Notes: generated from the sequence alone by a model not told the origin. A stretch of 64,000 nt of DNA from Rheinheimera riviphila (GCF_004005945.1 NZ_SACS01000001.1:124001-188000); one strand, 5' to 3'; numbered from the stretch's first letter, positions 35,422-44,888 are shown. Numbers and translations are program-made.

Positions 35422-38097
35422 TTAGGAGCCTGAAGTTGCATTTAGCAAATCAGGTTCCTGTCTTAATAAGACTTCGAACTCAGGCTCTTCTTGTATTGAA
35501 TGTGTTGAATAACCTGCACTCATTGCTTTTTTGATTAAATCGATTGCTTTAGCTCTTTGCTGACAAATTTCTGCAATTTGCGCAGCCATAATAACGACCG
35601 AGTTGTCCGGATAGGCAATAGCGCTGTTTAAAAAACTCACTGCGGACTGACAGTTTGCAGATTTTGCCTGGTACAAAGCTAAGCGACTTTGCAATCTCAG
35701 ACTTTCAGGCGAAGTTTTCAGACGTTGCTGAATTAAATTGATTGCTTGCTGATAGCTATGAACCGACTTCTCGTGCTGGCCTGCCCAGCGATATCCGTCT
35801 GCTAAATTGGCCCAAAATAATAGTTGTTTTGGGTTAAGTGCAACGGCTTGCTCAAAAAATTCGACTGATTCTGCATATTTTTTCTGATAAAAAAGCGCAG
35901 TTGCCACGTTTGAATAATTGTTGCCATTTGGCGCCATTTTTAAAGCTTTCTTAAAAGTATCCAGAGCACCTGCAACATCAGCCTGCGCAAACTGTACAGC
36001 GCCTAAAGTTTGCAAAATTTGATCATTTTCCGGGCTCAACAGACTGAGTTCTTTAAAAGATTCAATAGCTTTGATTAACTGACCCGTTCGATAATAAAAA
36101 GTCGCGAGTGCATTCAAATTAAACCAATTTTTCTGCATATCACGCGCCTTGGCAAAGGCATATTCTGCTTGCTGCAAATCACCAATGGCTTCATAGACTC
36201 TTGCTAAACCATGCCACAATAACGAATTGCCTTCTGAAACTTCCAAAGCTTTCAAATACAATGCGATAGCAGCTTTATGATCTGCTTTCTGACTCTGAAT
36301 TTCCGCCAGCAATTGCAAGACATCAGCGTCTTCACCAAATTTCCTGGCCAAATCATCGCTGGTTTTGACTGCAAGTTCAAACCAGCGTTCGAAATCACGC
36401 AAGCGGGCAATTTTTAAATAAGCCCGATTTAATTCCACCCAGGCTGCTTTAAAATCCGGATTTAATTGCACGGCAGTTTGTAATTCCTGCACTGCTTTTT
36501 CGAGGTTTTCCTGATAATCAAACCGATACAACAGACTCAAACCCGTTAAATAATGCTGATAAGCCCGATCGTCAGTGGCACTGCCGCGGGATAATTGGCT
36601 GGTCAGTTTGTCCGGGAGCTGCCATTGTAATAACCCCAGCACCGCCGTGCGGATCTGCTGCTGAGCCTGATCCCAGCCGTTGAGTGTCAGATCCAGTTCA
36701 GTGCTGCGGATCACCCGGTTATTGCTGGCATTGACTAAGGCCAACCTCAGCCGGCGGGTGGCACCTAGATGTTGCATACTGCCTTGTAACACTAAATCAA
36801 CAGCAAACTGGCGATGTAAATCAGCGACGCTGGGTTGCTGCAATTGACTGATTTCAGCTGCCGGGATCACCCAGTAATCCTGATTTTGTTCACCGAGCAG
36901 TGATAAGTCGTGGCTGAGGCTGAGGCTCAGACCTTTAATAAAACCGTCCAGCGCCGGATCTGCACCAATGTTTTCAAAAGGCAATAATGCCAGCGTCTGA
37001 CCATCCCCCAGCACATCATCCCTGCCAACACTGGATTTCCCCAGATATAAGCTGCCAGCCAGAGTCAGGATCAACAACGGCACCCAAACAGCTTTCCGGG
37101 TCAGCGGATACAACCAACCGAGCCTGGCTCTTTGGCTGATGTCACGTTGTAACGGTTGTAATACCTGCAGTACTTGCTGCATTGATGCCGGCCGTGCCGC
37201 TGGGACTGCAGCCAGACAATGCCGGATCAGTTTTAATAAGGCTGGTGGTAAGGATGAAGGGGGCAGCTGCACTTCCCGATGGTCGTTGATGGCTTGCAAG
37301 GTTTGCGCAGCAGTTGCCTGTAAAAACGGATGTACGCCAAAGCAAAGCTGATACAGCATCACGCCAAAACTGAAGATATCGGATTGCACACTGGCCTGCG
37401 CATTCACTTCGGTTAATTCCGGAGCCAGATAAGGTAACGTCCCTTTGAGCGCGCCCTGGGTGGTGTGTTGCGACCAATCTGCGCCAGTGGCCGTTTTTAT
37501 TGACGATATAGCTGCAGTTGCTGACAACTGTGGCAGCGACTGACGGCTGGCCATGCCAAAATCGAGTAACTTGATTTGCTGGTGCTTGCTCAGCACCATC
37601 ACATTCGAAGGCTTTAAATCACGGTGGATCACGCCGGCCTGATGGGCACAATCGATGCCTTGCGCCATCTGAATCACCATATCCAGTAAATCCGGCAATG
37701 CAGGTTGACCAACGACTAACAATTGCTCCAGCGTCTGCCCTTCCAGCCATTCGGTGACAATATATTGCTGCTCACCGTAACGGGAAATGTCGTAGACCGT
37801 GACAATATTCGGATGTTGCAAGGACGACAATAATCGTGCTTCTTCCAGCTGCGTCTGTTGCTGTTGCAGCGCACCTGTGACTCGCAGCACTTTAATCGCC
37901 ACAAAACGACAGAGACTGGCATCATAAGCGCGGTACACCACCCCCATCCCACCCTCACCGGCTTTTTCCAGTAACTGATAGGGAGCAAAAGGTTTTACAG
38001 TGGCAGAAGCAGCCAAATCAATCGCCAACGGCTGGCCACATTGCTGACAGTGGACGTCAAGCGGTGAGTTTTCTGAAAAACACTGGCTGCACTGCAT
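35422..38097 (-). CDS. Transmembrane Hanks-type Ser/Thr protein kinase with zinc ribbon, TolB-like and TPR domains
   Basis: The 891-aa protein has an N-terminal zinc ribbon (C3, C6, C17, C20) and a protein kinase domain at about 40-315. The kinase part shows glycine loop GEGGMGVVY, K69, HRDLKPSN with D160, DFG 179-181 and APE 225-227, all catalytic residues present. A membrane helix follows (336-353), then a TolB/FlgO-like domain (about 366-500: LLPFENIG) and about eight TPR repeats to the C-terminus. The kinase is cytoplasmic and the TPR part should be periplasmic. It starts 6 bases after the FHA-GGDEF gene, so the two are one operon. Substrates are unknown; the FHA protein is the obvious candidate partner. 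Confidence 0.9.
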   Translation of the reverse strand: MQCSQCFSENSPLDVHCQQCGQPLAIDLAASATVKPFAPYQLLEKAGEGGMGVVYRAYDASLCRFVAIKVLRVTGALQQQQTQLEEARLLSSLQHPNIVTVYDISRYGEQQYIVTEWLEGQTLEQLLVVGQPALPDLLDMVIQMAQGIDCAHQAGVIHRDLKPSNVMVLSKHQQIKLLDFGMASRQSLPQLSATAAISSIKTATGADWSQHTTQGALKGTLPYLAPELTEVNAQASVQSDIFSFGVMLYQLCFGVHPFLQATAAQTLQAINDHREVQLPPSSLPPALLKLIRHCLAAVPAARPASMQQVLQVLQPLQRDISQRARLGWLYPLTRKAVWVPLLILTLAGSLYLGKSSVGRDDVLGDGQTLALLPFENIGADPALDGFIKGLSLSLSHDLSLLGEQNQDYWVIPAAEISQLQQPSVADLHRQFAVDLVLQGSMQHLGATRRLRLALVNASNNRVIRSTELDLTLNGWDQAQQQIRTAVLGLLQWQLPDKLTSQLSRGSATDDRAYQHYLTGLSLLYRFDYQENLEKAVQELQTAVQLNPDFKAAWVELNRAYLKIARLRDFERWFELAVKTSDDLARKFGEDADVLQLLAEIQSQKADHKAAIALYLKALEVSEGNSLLWHGLARVYEAIGDLQQAEYAFAKARDMQKNWFNLNALATFYYRTGQLIKAIESFKELSLLSPENDQILQTLGAVQFAQADVAGALDTFKKALKMAPNGNNYSNVATALFYQKKYAESVEFFEQAVALNPKQLLFWANLADGYRWAGQHEKSVHSYQQAINLIQQRLKTSPESLRLQSRLALYQAKSANCQSAVSFLNSAIAYPDNSVVIMAAQIAEICQQRAKAIDLIKKAMSAGYSTHSIQEEPEFEVLLRQEPDLLNATSGS

Positions 38098-38103
38098 CTT
38101 CAG

Positions 38104-39660
38104 TTAACGTTGTAGACTAAAACGCAGTAAATCCAGCGCAGTGTCCTGCTGCGGACTATGATTTGGCTGATAGACACACACTCGGTTTTTCCCCAGATGT
38201 TTAGCCTGATACATCGCCTGATCGGCACATTCAATAAAACGATACGCCAGGTTATGCAGCGGCAGATGGTAACAAGCCACGCCAATACTGGCCGTCACCT
38301 TCACGGCGGTGGTACCGGCTTTGAGTTGCAATTTGGCAATATCCTGGCGGATCCGCTCTGCATAAACAGTGGCACCTTCCAGTGCGGTGCCGGTCACCAA
38401 CAGCACAAATTCTTCACCACCAAGCCGGCCGACCACATCACTGTTCCGTGCGACATCCTGTAACAACCGGCCGATCCGTTTGAGCACTTCATCACCCACC
38501 AAATGGCCGTGCTGATCGTTAATCTGTTTAAAATTATCGATATCCAGAAACAACAGACTACAAGGATGGCCATACCGTTTCGCCTGATCCATTGCCAGGG
38601 TGATTTGTTCTTCCATCATATTGCGGCTGTAGACACCGGTTAGATCATCAGTCAGCGCCCGACTCAGGCTGATGGCACTTTTCAGCGCCAGCGCCAATTG
38701 TTGCTGCAGCGTCTGCAAAAAGGTTTGCTGGACTGTGCTAAAGGCACCATGCTGTGTTTGATGGTCCAGATACAACACCGCCAGCACTTCATCACCATAA
38801 ATCAGCGGCACCACCAGCAAGCTACAGCAGCCCGCTGGCACCGCCTTGGTTGCTAATCGGAAGGTCGATAATTGTTCGGTCTGATCGATAACCAGCAAGG
38901 CGCGTTGTTGATAACTGTGGCGTGCCAGCAACAAACTGAACTCCGTTTGCTCGGTCAGCTCAGGTTTGCTGATGGCTTCATACTGATAAACGGCATAACT
39001 TTGAAAACGTTGCTCACGGGGTTCAAACATCAGCACAAAACCGCGTTCTGCCCCCAATACATTGGCGATCAACGGCATCGCTTGTTGCAATAATGCCTGG
39101 TGTCCCTGAGTCTGATTCAGCAGCGTATTTAATTGTTGTAATAAGGTATTTTGTGCCGACCAGGTATCAGCCTGCTGCAGCACCTGCTGAAAATGCTGCT
39201 GCAATTGTTGTTGGTGTAAGACTAAACTCGTCGGATCCTGACTGACCTGGTGCAAAGCCAGTAAGCTTTGTTGTTGAATGTTCTCAAACTTTTGCTGCAG
39301 TTCGTGCAAAGCCCAGATTGCAAATTCCTGTTCCTGCAGATCTTCGTGCTGCAGTTTTAACTGTACTTTTTGCGTGCCAAACTGCAATTCAACGGTTTTG
39401 GCTAACAACATCGCTTTGCCTGGGATCAACAACTGTTGATCTAACAAAGTGCCAAAACGCGAACCGGTGTCTTTGATCATCACCCCTTGTGGTGTCAGCA
39501 CAATCTCAGCATGCTGGCGCGACACACTGGCATCTTCCAACACGAGCTGATTGCCTGGCGCCCGGCCAATCGTTAGTGGCTGCTGATCAAGCTCCAGCCG
39601 TACCGACTTTTGCTCACCGGTCTCAGACCAGAATAACTCCAACACCAGGGGTTCGCTCAT
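38104..39660 (-). CDS. FHA-GAF-GGDEF diguanylate cyclase
   Basis: The 518-aa cytoplasmic protein has an FHA domain (about 26-95: IGRAPGNQLVLEDASVSRQH, then GSRFGT, with Phe where many FHA domains have Asn). A glutamine-rich coiled coil (about 105-170), a GAF domain (about 178-325) and a GGDEF domain follow, the latter with intact GGEEF (414-418). An RxxD inhibitory site (R405-D408) lies five residues before the motif. It should make c-di-GMP, with product inhibition. FHA domains bind phosphothreonine, and the gene is the first of an operon whose second gene is a Ser/Thr kinase, implying phosphorylation-controlled c-di-GMP synthesis. Confidence 0.92.
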   Translation of the reverse strand: MSEPLVLELFWSETGEQKSVRLELDQQPLTIGRAPGNQLVLEDASVSRQHAEIVLTPQGVMIKDTGSRFGTLLDQQLLIPGKAMLLAKTVELQFGTQKVQLKLQHEDLQEQEFAIWALHELQQKFENIQQQSLLALHQVSQDPTSLVLHQQQLQQHFQQVLQQADTWSAQNTLLQQLNTLLNQTQGHQALLQQAMPLIANVLGAERGFVLMFEPREQRFQSYAVYQYEAISKPELTEQTEFSLLLARHSYQQRALLVIDQTEQLSTFRLATKAVPAGCCSLLVVPLIYGDEVLAVLYLDHQTQHGAFSTVQQTFLQTLQQQLALALKSAISLSRALTDDLTGVYSRNMMEEQITLAMDQAKRYGHPCSLLFLDIDNFKQINDQHGHLVGDEVLKRIGRLLQDVARNSDVVGRLGGEEFVLLVTGTALEGATVYAERIRQDIAKLQLKAGTTAVKVTASIGVACYHLPLHNLAYRFIECADQAMYQAKHLGKNRVCVYQPNHSPQQDTALDLLRFSLQR

Positions 39661-39835
39661 GTTGCAACTCTCTTCTCAGACATTTGGCCATCATAAATAT
39701 AGTGCTTTTCACTATGTTCACGGCAACGTTCCGCGACAAAGTGAAAAGATTATCACAGCACCGTGCTTTGGAATAGCTGTGCGCGTGTGGCTGGGTTAGA
39801 AACAGACTTTTTGTGTCTGTTCCGGATCCCGGTTT

Positions 39836-40030
39836 TCAGCTTTGGTCATGTTGATCGTCTGGACGCAACGCTTCAGGCATCGATTTTTTTTGCCGGCCAT
39901 TTTGTACTAAAGCTGCATGCAACAGATATTCAATCTGACCATTGACGCTGCGAAACTCATCATCGGCCCAGCGCTGAAGTGCCGCTAACATGGCCTCATC
40001 AAGTCGCAGCGCAAAGGCTTTTTTTGCCAT
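39836..40030 (-). CDS. Arc-type ribbon-helix-helix DNA-binding protein, 64 aa
   Basis: The protein starts MAKKAFALRLDEAMLAALQRWA and continues FRSVNGQIEYLLHAAL, the beta-strand plus two helices of an Arc/MetJ-type repressor. A short basic then acidic tail follows. GGGGTG precedes the ATG. It lies 49 bases after the SPFH gene on the same strand, a pairing I recall from other proteobacteria. It is the likely binder of the palindrome before the SPFH gene. The region 39661-39835 upstream of the FHA-GGDEF gene holds its 3' side and no other gene. Confidence 0.85.
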   Translation of the reverse strand: MAKKAFALRLDEAMLAALQRWADDEFRSVNGQIEYLLHAALVQNGRQKKSMPEALRPDDQHDQS

Positions 40031-40079
40031 TTTTCACCCCAGTTTTACCTCAATTCGGCAAACTTAATCATCGGCAGAC

Positions 40080-40949
40080 TTAATAAATAGTGCCGGTATT
40101 TACCACCGGCTGCACGCTGTGGTCGCCGCAAAGCACCACCAGTAAATTACTGACCATCGCCGCTTTACGCTCTTCATCTAATTCCACCACACCTTTTTCG
40201 GCAAGCCGGTTCAGCGCCATTTCCACCATCCCAACGGCACCTTCAACGATTTGGGTACGAGCCATCACCACGGCGCGCGCTTGTTGGCGTTGTAACATGG
40301 CGCTGGCAATTTCCTGAGCATAAGCCAGGTGGCTAATGCGCGCTTCAATCACTTCAACACCGGCTTTTTGCACCCGGTTTTGAATTTCAGTGCGCATGAG
40401 GTCGGTAATTTCATCACCTGAACTACGCAAGCTGATTTCATGCTCGTGCTCTGCTTCATACGGGTAGCTGGACGCCAGATAACGCAGCGCGGCTTCACTT
40501 TGGATACTGACGAAGTTTTCATAGTCTTCGACTTCAAACACTGCTTCAGCGCTGTCGACCACTTTCCATACCACCACCGCAGCAATATCGACCGGATTAC
40601 CGGCGTGATCGTTAACTTTAAGCTTGCTGCTTTCAAAGTTGCGGACCCGCAAACTGACTTTTTGCTTGCTGAAAAACGGGTTAGCCCAGCGCAAACCATT
40701 AACAAAATCAGTGCCGACATACTGACCAAACAGCTGTAACACTGCCGACTGATTCGGCTGCACCATATAAAAGCCAAACCAGCAGATAAAAGAACCGATG
40801 GCCCAGAGCAAGGCAATAATTTTCAGAAAACCAGGCAGCAGCAGTAAAGCTGCAATTGAAGCTAGTTGTGACGCCAGCAGAACCGACAACATGCCAAAAC
40901 CTGATTTACTGCGGGCTGGCATTTCTTTATGAACGATTACATTACTCAT
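40080..40949 (-). CDS. SPFH/band-7 domain membrane protein
   Basis: The 289-aa protein has two closely spaced hydrophobic segments near the N-terminus (about 18-42 and 44-64) and then an SPFH (stomatin/prohibitin) domain: [27 protein letters not shown] and [20 protein letters not shown], with an Ala-rich helical C-terminal region ([18 protein letters not shown]). Such proteins form membrane microdomain scaffolds. GAGGTG precedes the ATG. The first gene of a two-gene unit with the Arc-type repressor; a perfect palindrome lies 13 bases upstream of its ATG. Confidence 0.9.
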   Translation of the reverse strand: MSNVIVHKEMPARSKSGFGMLSVLLASQLASIAALLLLPGFLKIIALLWAIGSFICWFGFYMVQPNQSAVLQLFGQYVGTDFVNGLRWANPFFSKQKVSLRVRNFESSKLKVNDHAGNPVDIAAVVVWKVVDSAEAVFEVEDYENFVSIQSEAALRYLASSYPYEAEHEHEISLRSSGDEITDLMRTEIQNRVQKAGVEVIEARISHLAYAQEIASAMLQRQQARAVVMARTQIVEGAVGMVEMALNRLAEKGVVELDEERKAAMVSNLLVVLCGDHSVQPVVNTGTIY

Positions 40950-40962
40950 AACTCACCTCAAT

Positions 40963-40983
40963 GTGATATCAACTTGATATCAC
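40963..40983. promoter_or_regulatory. Perfect 9-3-9 palindrome, likely operator of the SPFH-Arc unit
   Basis: GTGATATCA and TGATATCAC flank ACT to give a 21-bp perfect inverted repeat with the twofold TGATATCA core repeated. It sits 14 bases upstream of the SPFH start, before its ribosome site. Ribbon-helix-helix repressors bind tandem short palindromic half-sites and usually autoregulate, so the Arc-type protein encoded downstream is the natural ligand. The binding is inferred. Confidence 0.65.
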
Positions 40984-41106
40984 CTTAGATCAATTATTAA
41001 GCAAAGAAAAGAGGGCCGCTTAAAAATATGCATCACAGCAGAAGTTGCACGGTATGGGTATGGCCGACAAAAGACTCTTTATCGGCCATTTTTTGGGTTA
41101 GCTAAT

Positions 41107-41586
41107 TTATTTAGCGGATTTTGGCGTACCACTCCAGGACTTACTGACCACTCGCCATTGGCCGTTGATTTTGGTCATGGCCAGATAGTCCACCCCAAGC
41201 CATTGCGGGTAATCCAGCATCACTTTCACCACGGCTCCGGTATCGGTGATATCCAAAATCTGGTACTTGCGGTGACGCTGGTCTTCATCCGGCGCCGGTT
41301 GAAATCCTTTGGCCCATTCTTCACCGGAAACACTGACAACTTTTTGTTGTTTGCCGGAATAGCCAACCACCACGGTGTCTTTTAGGATCACCTTAAAAGC
41401 CGTTGGCGCACTACCTTGTTCAAAGGCCTGCATCATGGTTTGCATGGTGGTGTCGATAGCGGCATATTCGGCGTGTAGCTGCAGCTGTGTGCTGGCCATG
41501 GCATAGCCACTCAGGCCCAAACTCAGACTCATGGCAATGCAGGTCTTAGAAACGGTTTTGCTGATGTTTTTAAAATTGGTGTTCAT
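41107..41586 (-). CDS. Exported NTF2-like (lumazine-binding type) protein
   Basis: The 159-aa protein has a signal peptide (cleaved after about YAMA, residue 31) and a mature domain of about 128 residues. Its pattern (QLQLHAEYAAIDTTMQTMMQAFEQG, VVKVMLDYPQWLGVDYLAMTKINGQWRVVSKSW) is typical of small NTF2-fold proteins of the Lumazine_bd_2/SnoaL-like group. Ligand and role are unknown. It is 33 bases downstream of a DJ-1/PfpI gene, with an AraC regulator just beyond, suggesting a small co-regulated cluster. Confidence 0.78.
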   Translation of the reverse strand: MNTNFKNISKTVSKTCIAMSLSLGLSGYAMASTQLQLHAEYAAIDTTMQTMMQAFEQGSAPTAFKVILKDTVVVGYSGKQQKVVSVSGEEWAKGFQPAPDEDQRHRKYQILDITDTGAVVKVMLDYPQWLGVDYLAMTKINGQWRVVSKSWSGTPKSAK

Positions 41587-41619
41587 AGTTCAATTTTCCT
41601 TTTTGAATAAAATCAACCA

Positions 41620-42426
41620 TTAGTTGTTCGCGGTGGTTGGTTGTTGCTTAAGAATTTGTACTACAGCACTGGCGACCAAAGGTGCTGACGGATAGTTCTG
41701 GCCTGTGACTAAACGGCCATCCACTTCGATGTAGGGTTTTTCGGGATCCGGTGCTTTAAACAGGCCACCATTGGCTTCAATGGTCTGACGCATCGGAAAA
41801 GGTAAGTGCTGAAAATAAGGCGCGGTTTTGTCTTCATAGTCTTCCGGGTAGCCGGTGACACGTTTACCTGCCAGCAAATACTGGCCGTTGCTGAGTTTGA
41901 GACGAACAATACCGGCAGTGCCATGGCAGACCGCCGAAATCACCCCATCGTTTTGCTCATAAATATGCCGCGAGATTTGTTGCAGCCGGACGTCATCCAC
42001 CACCTGATACATGGCGTTGCTGCCACCAACGTAGTACACAGCGCGGTAACGGTTTGCATCAATCTGATCCGGCGTATGGGTGTTGGTGAGGCCAACCATA
42101 ATGCGCTGGTCTTGCAGGCGCGCAGTTAAACGTTCGCCCAGCACTGAGGGGTCTATCGGCACGGTACCGCCATCCGGTGACACAAAGTCAACAGCATAAC
42201 CGGCAGCATGAAAGGTATCCCAGGCATTGACTACTTCGCCAAAACTGATGCTGGCAGACAAGGTGGAATTGCCATGGAATTTGACGTTGGAGAGTACAAA
42301 CAATACCCGACCGGCGGATGTTGTTTCTACGCCCGTTTTGGTTTCACTGGCTTGTGCTGGTGTAGTGTGTAATAGCCCGCTGAACAGCAGACAAAACAGC
42401 AGTTGATAACATTTTTTCCAAATCAT
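41620..42426 (-). CDS. Exported DJ-1/PfpI-family protein (class I glutamine amidotransferase-like)
   Basis: The 268-aa protein has a signal peptide (about residues 1-26, ending PAQA), so it is exported, unlike most of the family. The DJ-1/PfpI fold shows the nucleophile elbow with cysteine in SAVCHGTAG, YVGGSNAM and the C-terminal LVTGQNYPSAPLVA block, as in the Hsp31/chaperone-glyoxalase group. ATG 42426 is preferred to 42441 because GGAG lies 9 bases before it. It is followed by the NTF2-like gene and preceded by an AraC regulator on the same strand. Confidence 0.82.
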   Translation of the reverse strand: MIWKKCYQLLFCLLFSGLLHTTPAQASETKTGVETTSAGRVLFVLSNVKFHGNSTLSASISFGEVVNAWDTFHAAGYAVDFVSPDGGTVPIDPSVLGERLTARLQDQRIMVGLTNTHTPDQIDANRYRAVYYVGGSNAMYQVVDDVRLQQISRHIYEQNDGVISAVCHGTAGIVRLKLSNGQYLLAGKRVTGYPEDYEDKTAPYFQHLPFPMRQTIEANGGLFKAPDPEKPYIEVDGRLVTGQNYPSAPLVASAVVQILKQQPTTANN

Positions 42427-42529
42427 CGATAAAAGCTCCATGGGTTAAAGGAGCCTTCAGCCTAAGTGAAAATGTTTGGAATCAATGTCTTGCTAGGGGT
42501 TTCCGTACTACGAAAAGCTGTTTTCGCAG

Positions 42530-43573
42530 TCAAATCACCTGTTCACGGGATAAATGACGCTCGCGAAACAGAGCCGGAGTACAGCCATTGGCTTTTTTAA
42601 AGGCGGCATAGAAAGTTGAGAGTGACTGAAAACCGGCGGCCTCGGCAATGGCTTCCAGTGTCTGGCCAGAAGGTTCCAGCAGCAGGCGTTCGGTTTCAGC
42701 AACCCGCAACCGGGCGACGTATTGTTTAAATGAGGTGCCATTGTTGTCATTCAGCAATTGCGATAAGCGCGCTTGCGGCAGACCCAACCGACGTGACAGC
42801 CGCGCAAGAGTCAGACCTGGATCCAGATAAAGCCGCTCCCGCGTCATTAAATCGGCCAGCGCCTGTAACTCGGTGGCAGCCTCAGCGGCCGGAATACGCC
42901 GATCTTGATACGGCTCAACCGGTGCCTGACCTTGCCGCCAGGCCCAGGCGACGGCCCCACATAGATAAAGCACAAAAGAAAACGACAAGGCTCCGACAAT
43001 ATAAGAGGTAAAACCTGAGGTGTAATACGCCAACCAGATCAGCCAAAGTCCGGTAGTGACCGCAAGCAGCAGGCGTCTGGCACTACCTGTCGGCAAACGA
43101 TGGCGCTGCTGCATCAGCACAGCGGTACTGACGATGAGATAAAGCAACCACAACAAGTTGCCAGTCGTCACAATAGGTCCATGCCAGATCCTGGCGTGGT
43201 CAGCATAAGGCCACAGTAGATTCAGCGAAATAGCAATGACGGCCAGCATGCTGCCATGCCACAGCTCAAAACGCCCGAAAGCGGTGGAGTTACTCAGGCT
43301 GGTGCGGATAAAAAAATACAAAGATGGACCAATCAGCAAGCAGGCAGTCAATCCGGCTTGCATCACTAAAGCAGGCGTATCGGGCAGAAAAAAAAATGCC
43401 ACCGATTTACCGGTACGGACACTGACCATCAAAATCAACACCGCCAGCGCACGCTGCGCCAGCGAAGTTTTACCGGAAAACCACAAATACAGTGCCAACG
43501 CCAGACCATTAAAAGCGCCCAGCGCCGAGAAGAAAAATAACAGGTGATCGCTTAACATATGTTGGCTTAGCAT
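42530..43573 (-). CDS. AraC-family regulator with N-terminal membrane domain
   Basis: The 347-aa protein has about seven hydrophobic segments in its first 215 residues and a C-terminal AraC/XylS double helix-turn-helix (about 235-342: TLARLSRRLGLPQARLSQLLN, TLEAIAEAAGFQSLSTFYAAFKK, GCTPALFR). This is the membrane-anchored AraC layout seen in other proteobacteria. The gene lies 100 bases upstream of the DJ-1 and NTF2-like genes on the same strand, its probable targets. The coding strand has a T9 run (about 43388-43396) in a phenylalanine stretch. ATG 43558 is an alternative start. Confidence 0.87.
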   Translation of the reverse strand: MLSQHMLSDHLLFFFSALGAFNGLALALYLWFSGKTSLAQRALAVLILMVSVRTGKSVAFFFLPDTPALVMQAGLTACLLIGPSLYFFIRTSLSNSTAFGRFELWHGSMLAVIAISLNLLWPYADHARIWHGPIVTTGNLLWLLYLIVSTAVLMQQRHRLPTGSARRLLLAVTTGLWLIWLAYYTSGFTSYIVGALSFSFVLYLCGAVAWAWRQGQAPVEPYQDRRIPAAEAATELQALADLMTRERLYLDPGLTLARLSRRLGLPQARLSQLLNDNNGTSFKQYVARLRVAETERLLLEPSGQTLEAIAEAAGFQSLSTFYAAFKKANGCTPALFRERHLSREQVI

Positions 43574-43637
43574 AGTTTCAACATCGGTAGTCCACTCCCA
43601 GGGACAAAAAATCGCTGCCGAATCATCCGGTTATTCG

Positions 43638-43681
43638 TGTTGATCTGTAAAGTGTTTTATCAACGTAGTTACAGATCAACA
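43638..43681. repeat. 13-bp perfect inverted repeat between the AraC gene and tyrS
   Basis: TGTTGATCTGTAA (43638-43650) and TTACAGATCAACA (43669-43681) are perfect inverted copies, 18 bases apart. The right arm ends 4 bases past the tyrS stop. In the tyrS transcript it would make a stable stem, but no T-run follows, so it is either a weak terminator or an operator in front of the AraC gene. Confidence 0.65.
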
Positions 43682-43685
43682 TCAC

Positions 43686-44888
43686 CTAAACCAACGTCAC
43701 CTTAGCAAACTTGCGTTTGCCAACCTGGAAAATGGTGCTGGAACCTTTGGCGAATTCTAGTTTGCTGTCTTCCACTTTGGTGTCACCGTTGAGTTTCACT
43801 GCGCCTTGTTTAATCATCCGCAGCGCTTCTGAGGTGCTTTCGACCAGACCCGCTTCTTTTAAGAGCTGTGGTATGGCGATGGCGGCAGCTTCAATCGTCA
43901 CTGTCACTTCCGGAATATCATCCGGCAAAGCGTTTTTGGAAAAACGTTGGGTGAAATCGGCGTGGGCAGCTTCGGCGGCGGCTTCATCATGGAAACGGGC
44001 AATAATTTCTTTTGCCAGTTCAATTTTGATATCACGCGGATTGCGACCTTCGGCGGCCTGTTGTTTCAGCATGGCGATGGCTTCCAGCGGCCGGAAGCTT
44101 AGTAAATCGTAATAACGCCACATTAAATCGTCGCTGACCGACATCATTTTGCCAAACATTTCGGTTGGGCTATCGGTAATGCCGATGTAGTTGCCCAGCG
44201 ATTTTGACATTTTCTGCACGCCGTCGAGGCCTTCCAGCAACGGCACCATAATAATGGTCTGTGGCCGCTGGCCTTCGTCTTTTTGCAGTTCTCGGCCCAT
44301 CAGCAGGTTAAAACGCTGATCAGTACCACCCATTTCGATATCGGCTTGCAGCGCAACTGAATCCCAGCCTTGCACTAATGGGTATAAAAATTCATGAATC
44401 GCGATCGATTGGTTATTGGCATAACGCTTTTTGAAATCGTCGCGCTCTAACATTCGGGCGACGGTTTGCCGGGCAGCGAGTTTGATCATGCCAGCAGCGC
44501 CTAACTTTTCCATCCACTCGGAGTTAAAAGCAATCCGGGTTTTTGCCGGATCCAGGATCTTAAATACCTGATCCTGGTACGTTTGGGCATTGGCTAACAC
44601 GTCTTCGCGGGTTAATGGTTTGCGGGTGACATTTTTGCCGGTTGGATCACCAATCATGCCGGTGAAATCGCCAATCAAGAAAATAACTTCATGGCCGAGC
44701 TGCTGAAAAGTGCGTAATTTGTTGATTAAAACTGTGTGACCAAGGTGCAAATCCGGAGCTGTTGGATCAAAGCCAGCTTTAACTTTTAACGGTTTGCCTT
44801 CCTTTAATTTAGCAATCAGTTCTTCTTCTAATAACACCTCTTCACAACCACGCTTGATCTCGGCTAAGGCCTGTTGCCACTGCGTCAT
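43686..44888 (-). CDS. tyrS: TyrS, tyrosyl-tRNA synthetase
   Basis: The 400-aa class I synthetase has the HIGH variant HLGH ([15 protein letters not shown]), KMSKS ([10 protein letters not shown]) and a C-terminal S4-like RNA-binding domain ([14 protein letters not shown]). This is the shorter TyrRS subclass with the [12 protein letters not shown] block. AAGGAG lies 6 bases before the ATG. It is divergent from the M23 peptidase gene, a neighbourhood (tyrS, M23 peptidase, anmK) that I recall from other gammaproteobacteria. Confidence 0.96.
   Translation of the reverse strand: MTQWQQALAEIKRGCEEVLLEEELIAKLKEGKPLKVKAGFDPTAPDLHLGHTVLINKLRTFQQLGHEVIFLIGDFTGMIGDPTGKNVTRKPLTREDVLANAQTYQDQVFKILDPAKTRIAFNSEWMEKLGAAGMIKLAARQTVARMLERDDFKKRYANNQSIAIHEFLYPLVQGWDSVALQADIEMGGTDQRFNLLMGRELQKDEGQRPQTIIMVPLLEGLDGVQKMSKSLGNYIGITDSPTEMFGKMMSVSDDLMWRYYDLLSFRPLEAIAMLKQQAAEGRNPRDIKIELAKEIIARFHDEAAAEAAHADFTQRFSKNALPDDIPEVTVTIEAAAIAIPQLLKEAGLVESTSEALRMIKQGAVKLNGDTKVEDSKLEFAKGSSTIFQVGKRKFAKVTLV

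Noticed and set aside
39836-40030. Arc-type gene as an antitoxin
   Set aside because: Its neighbour is an SPFH membrane protein, not a toxin, and the palindrome before the SPFH gene fits autoregulation of that unit better.
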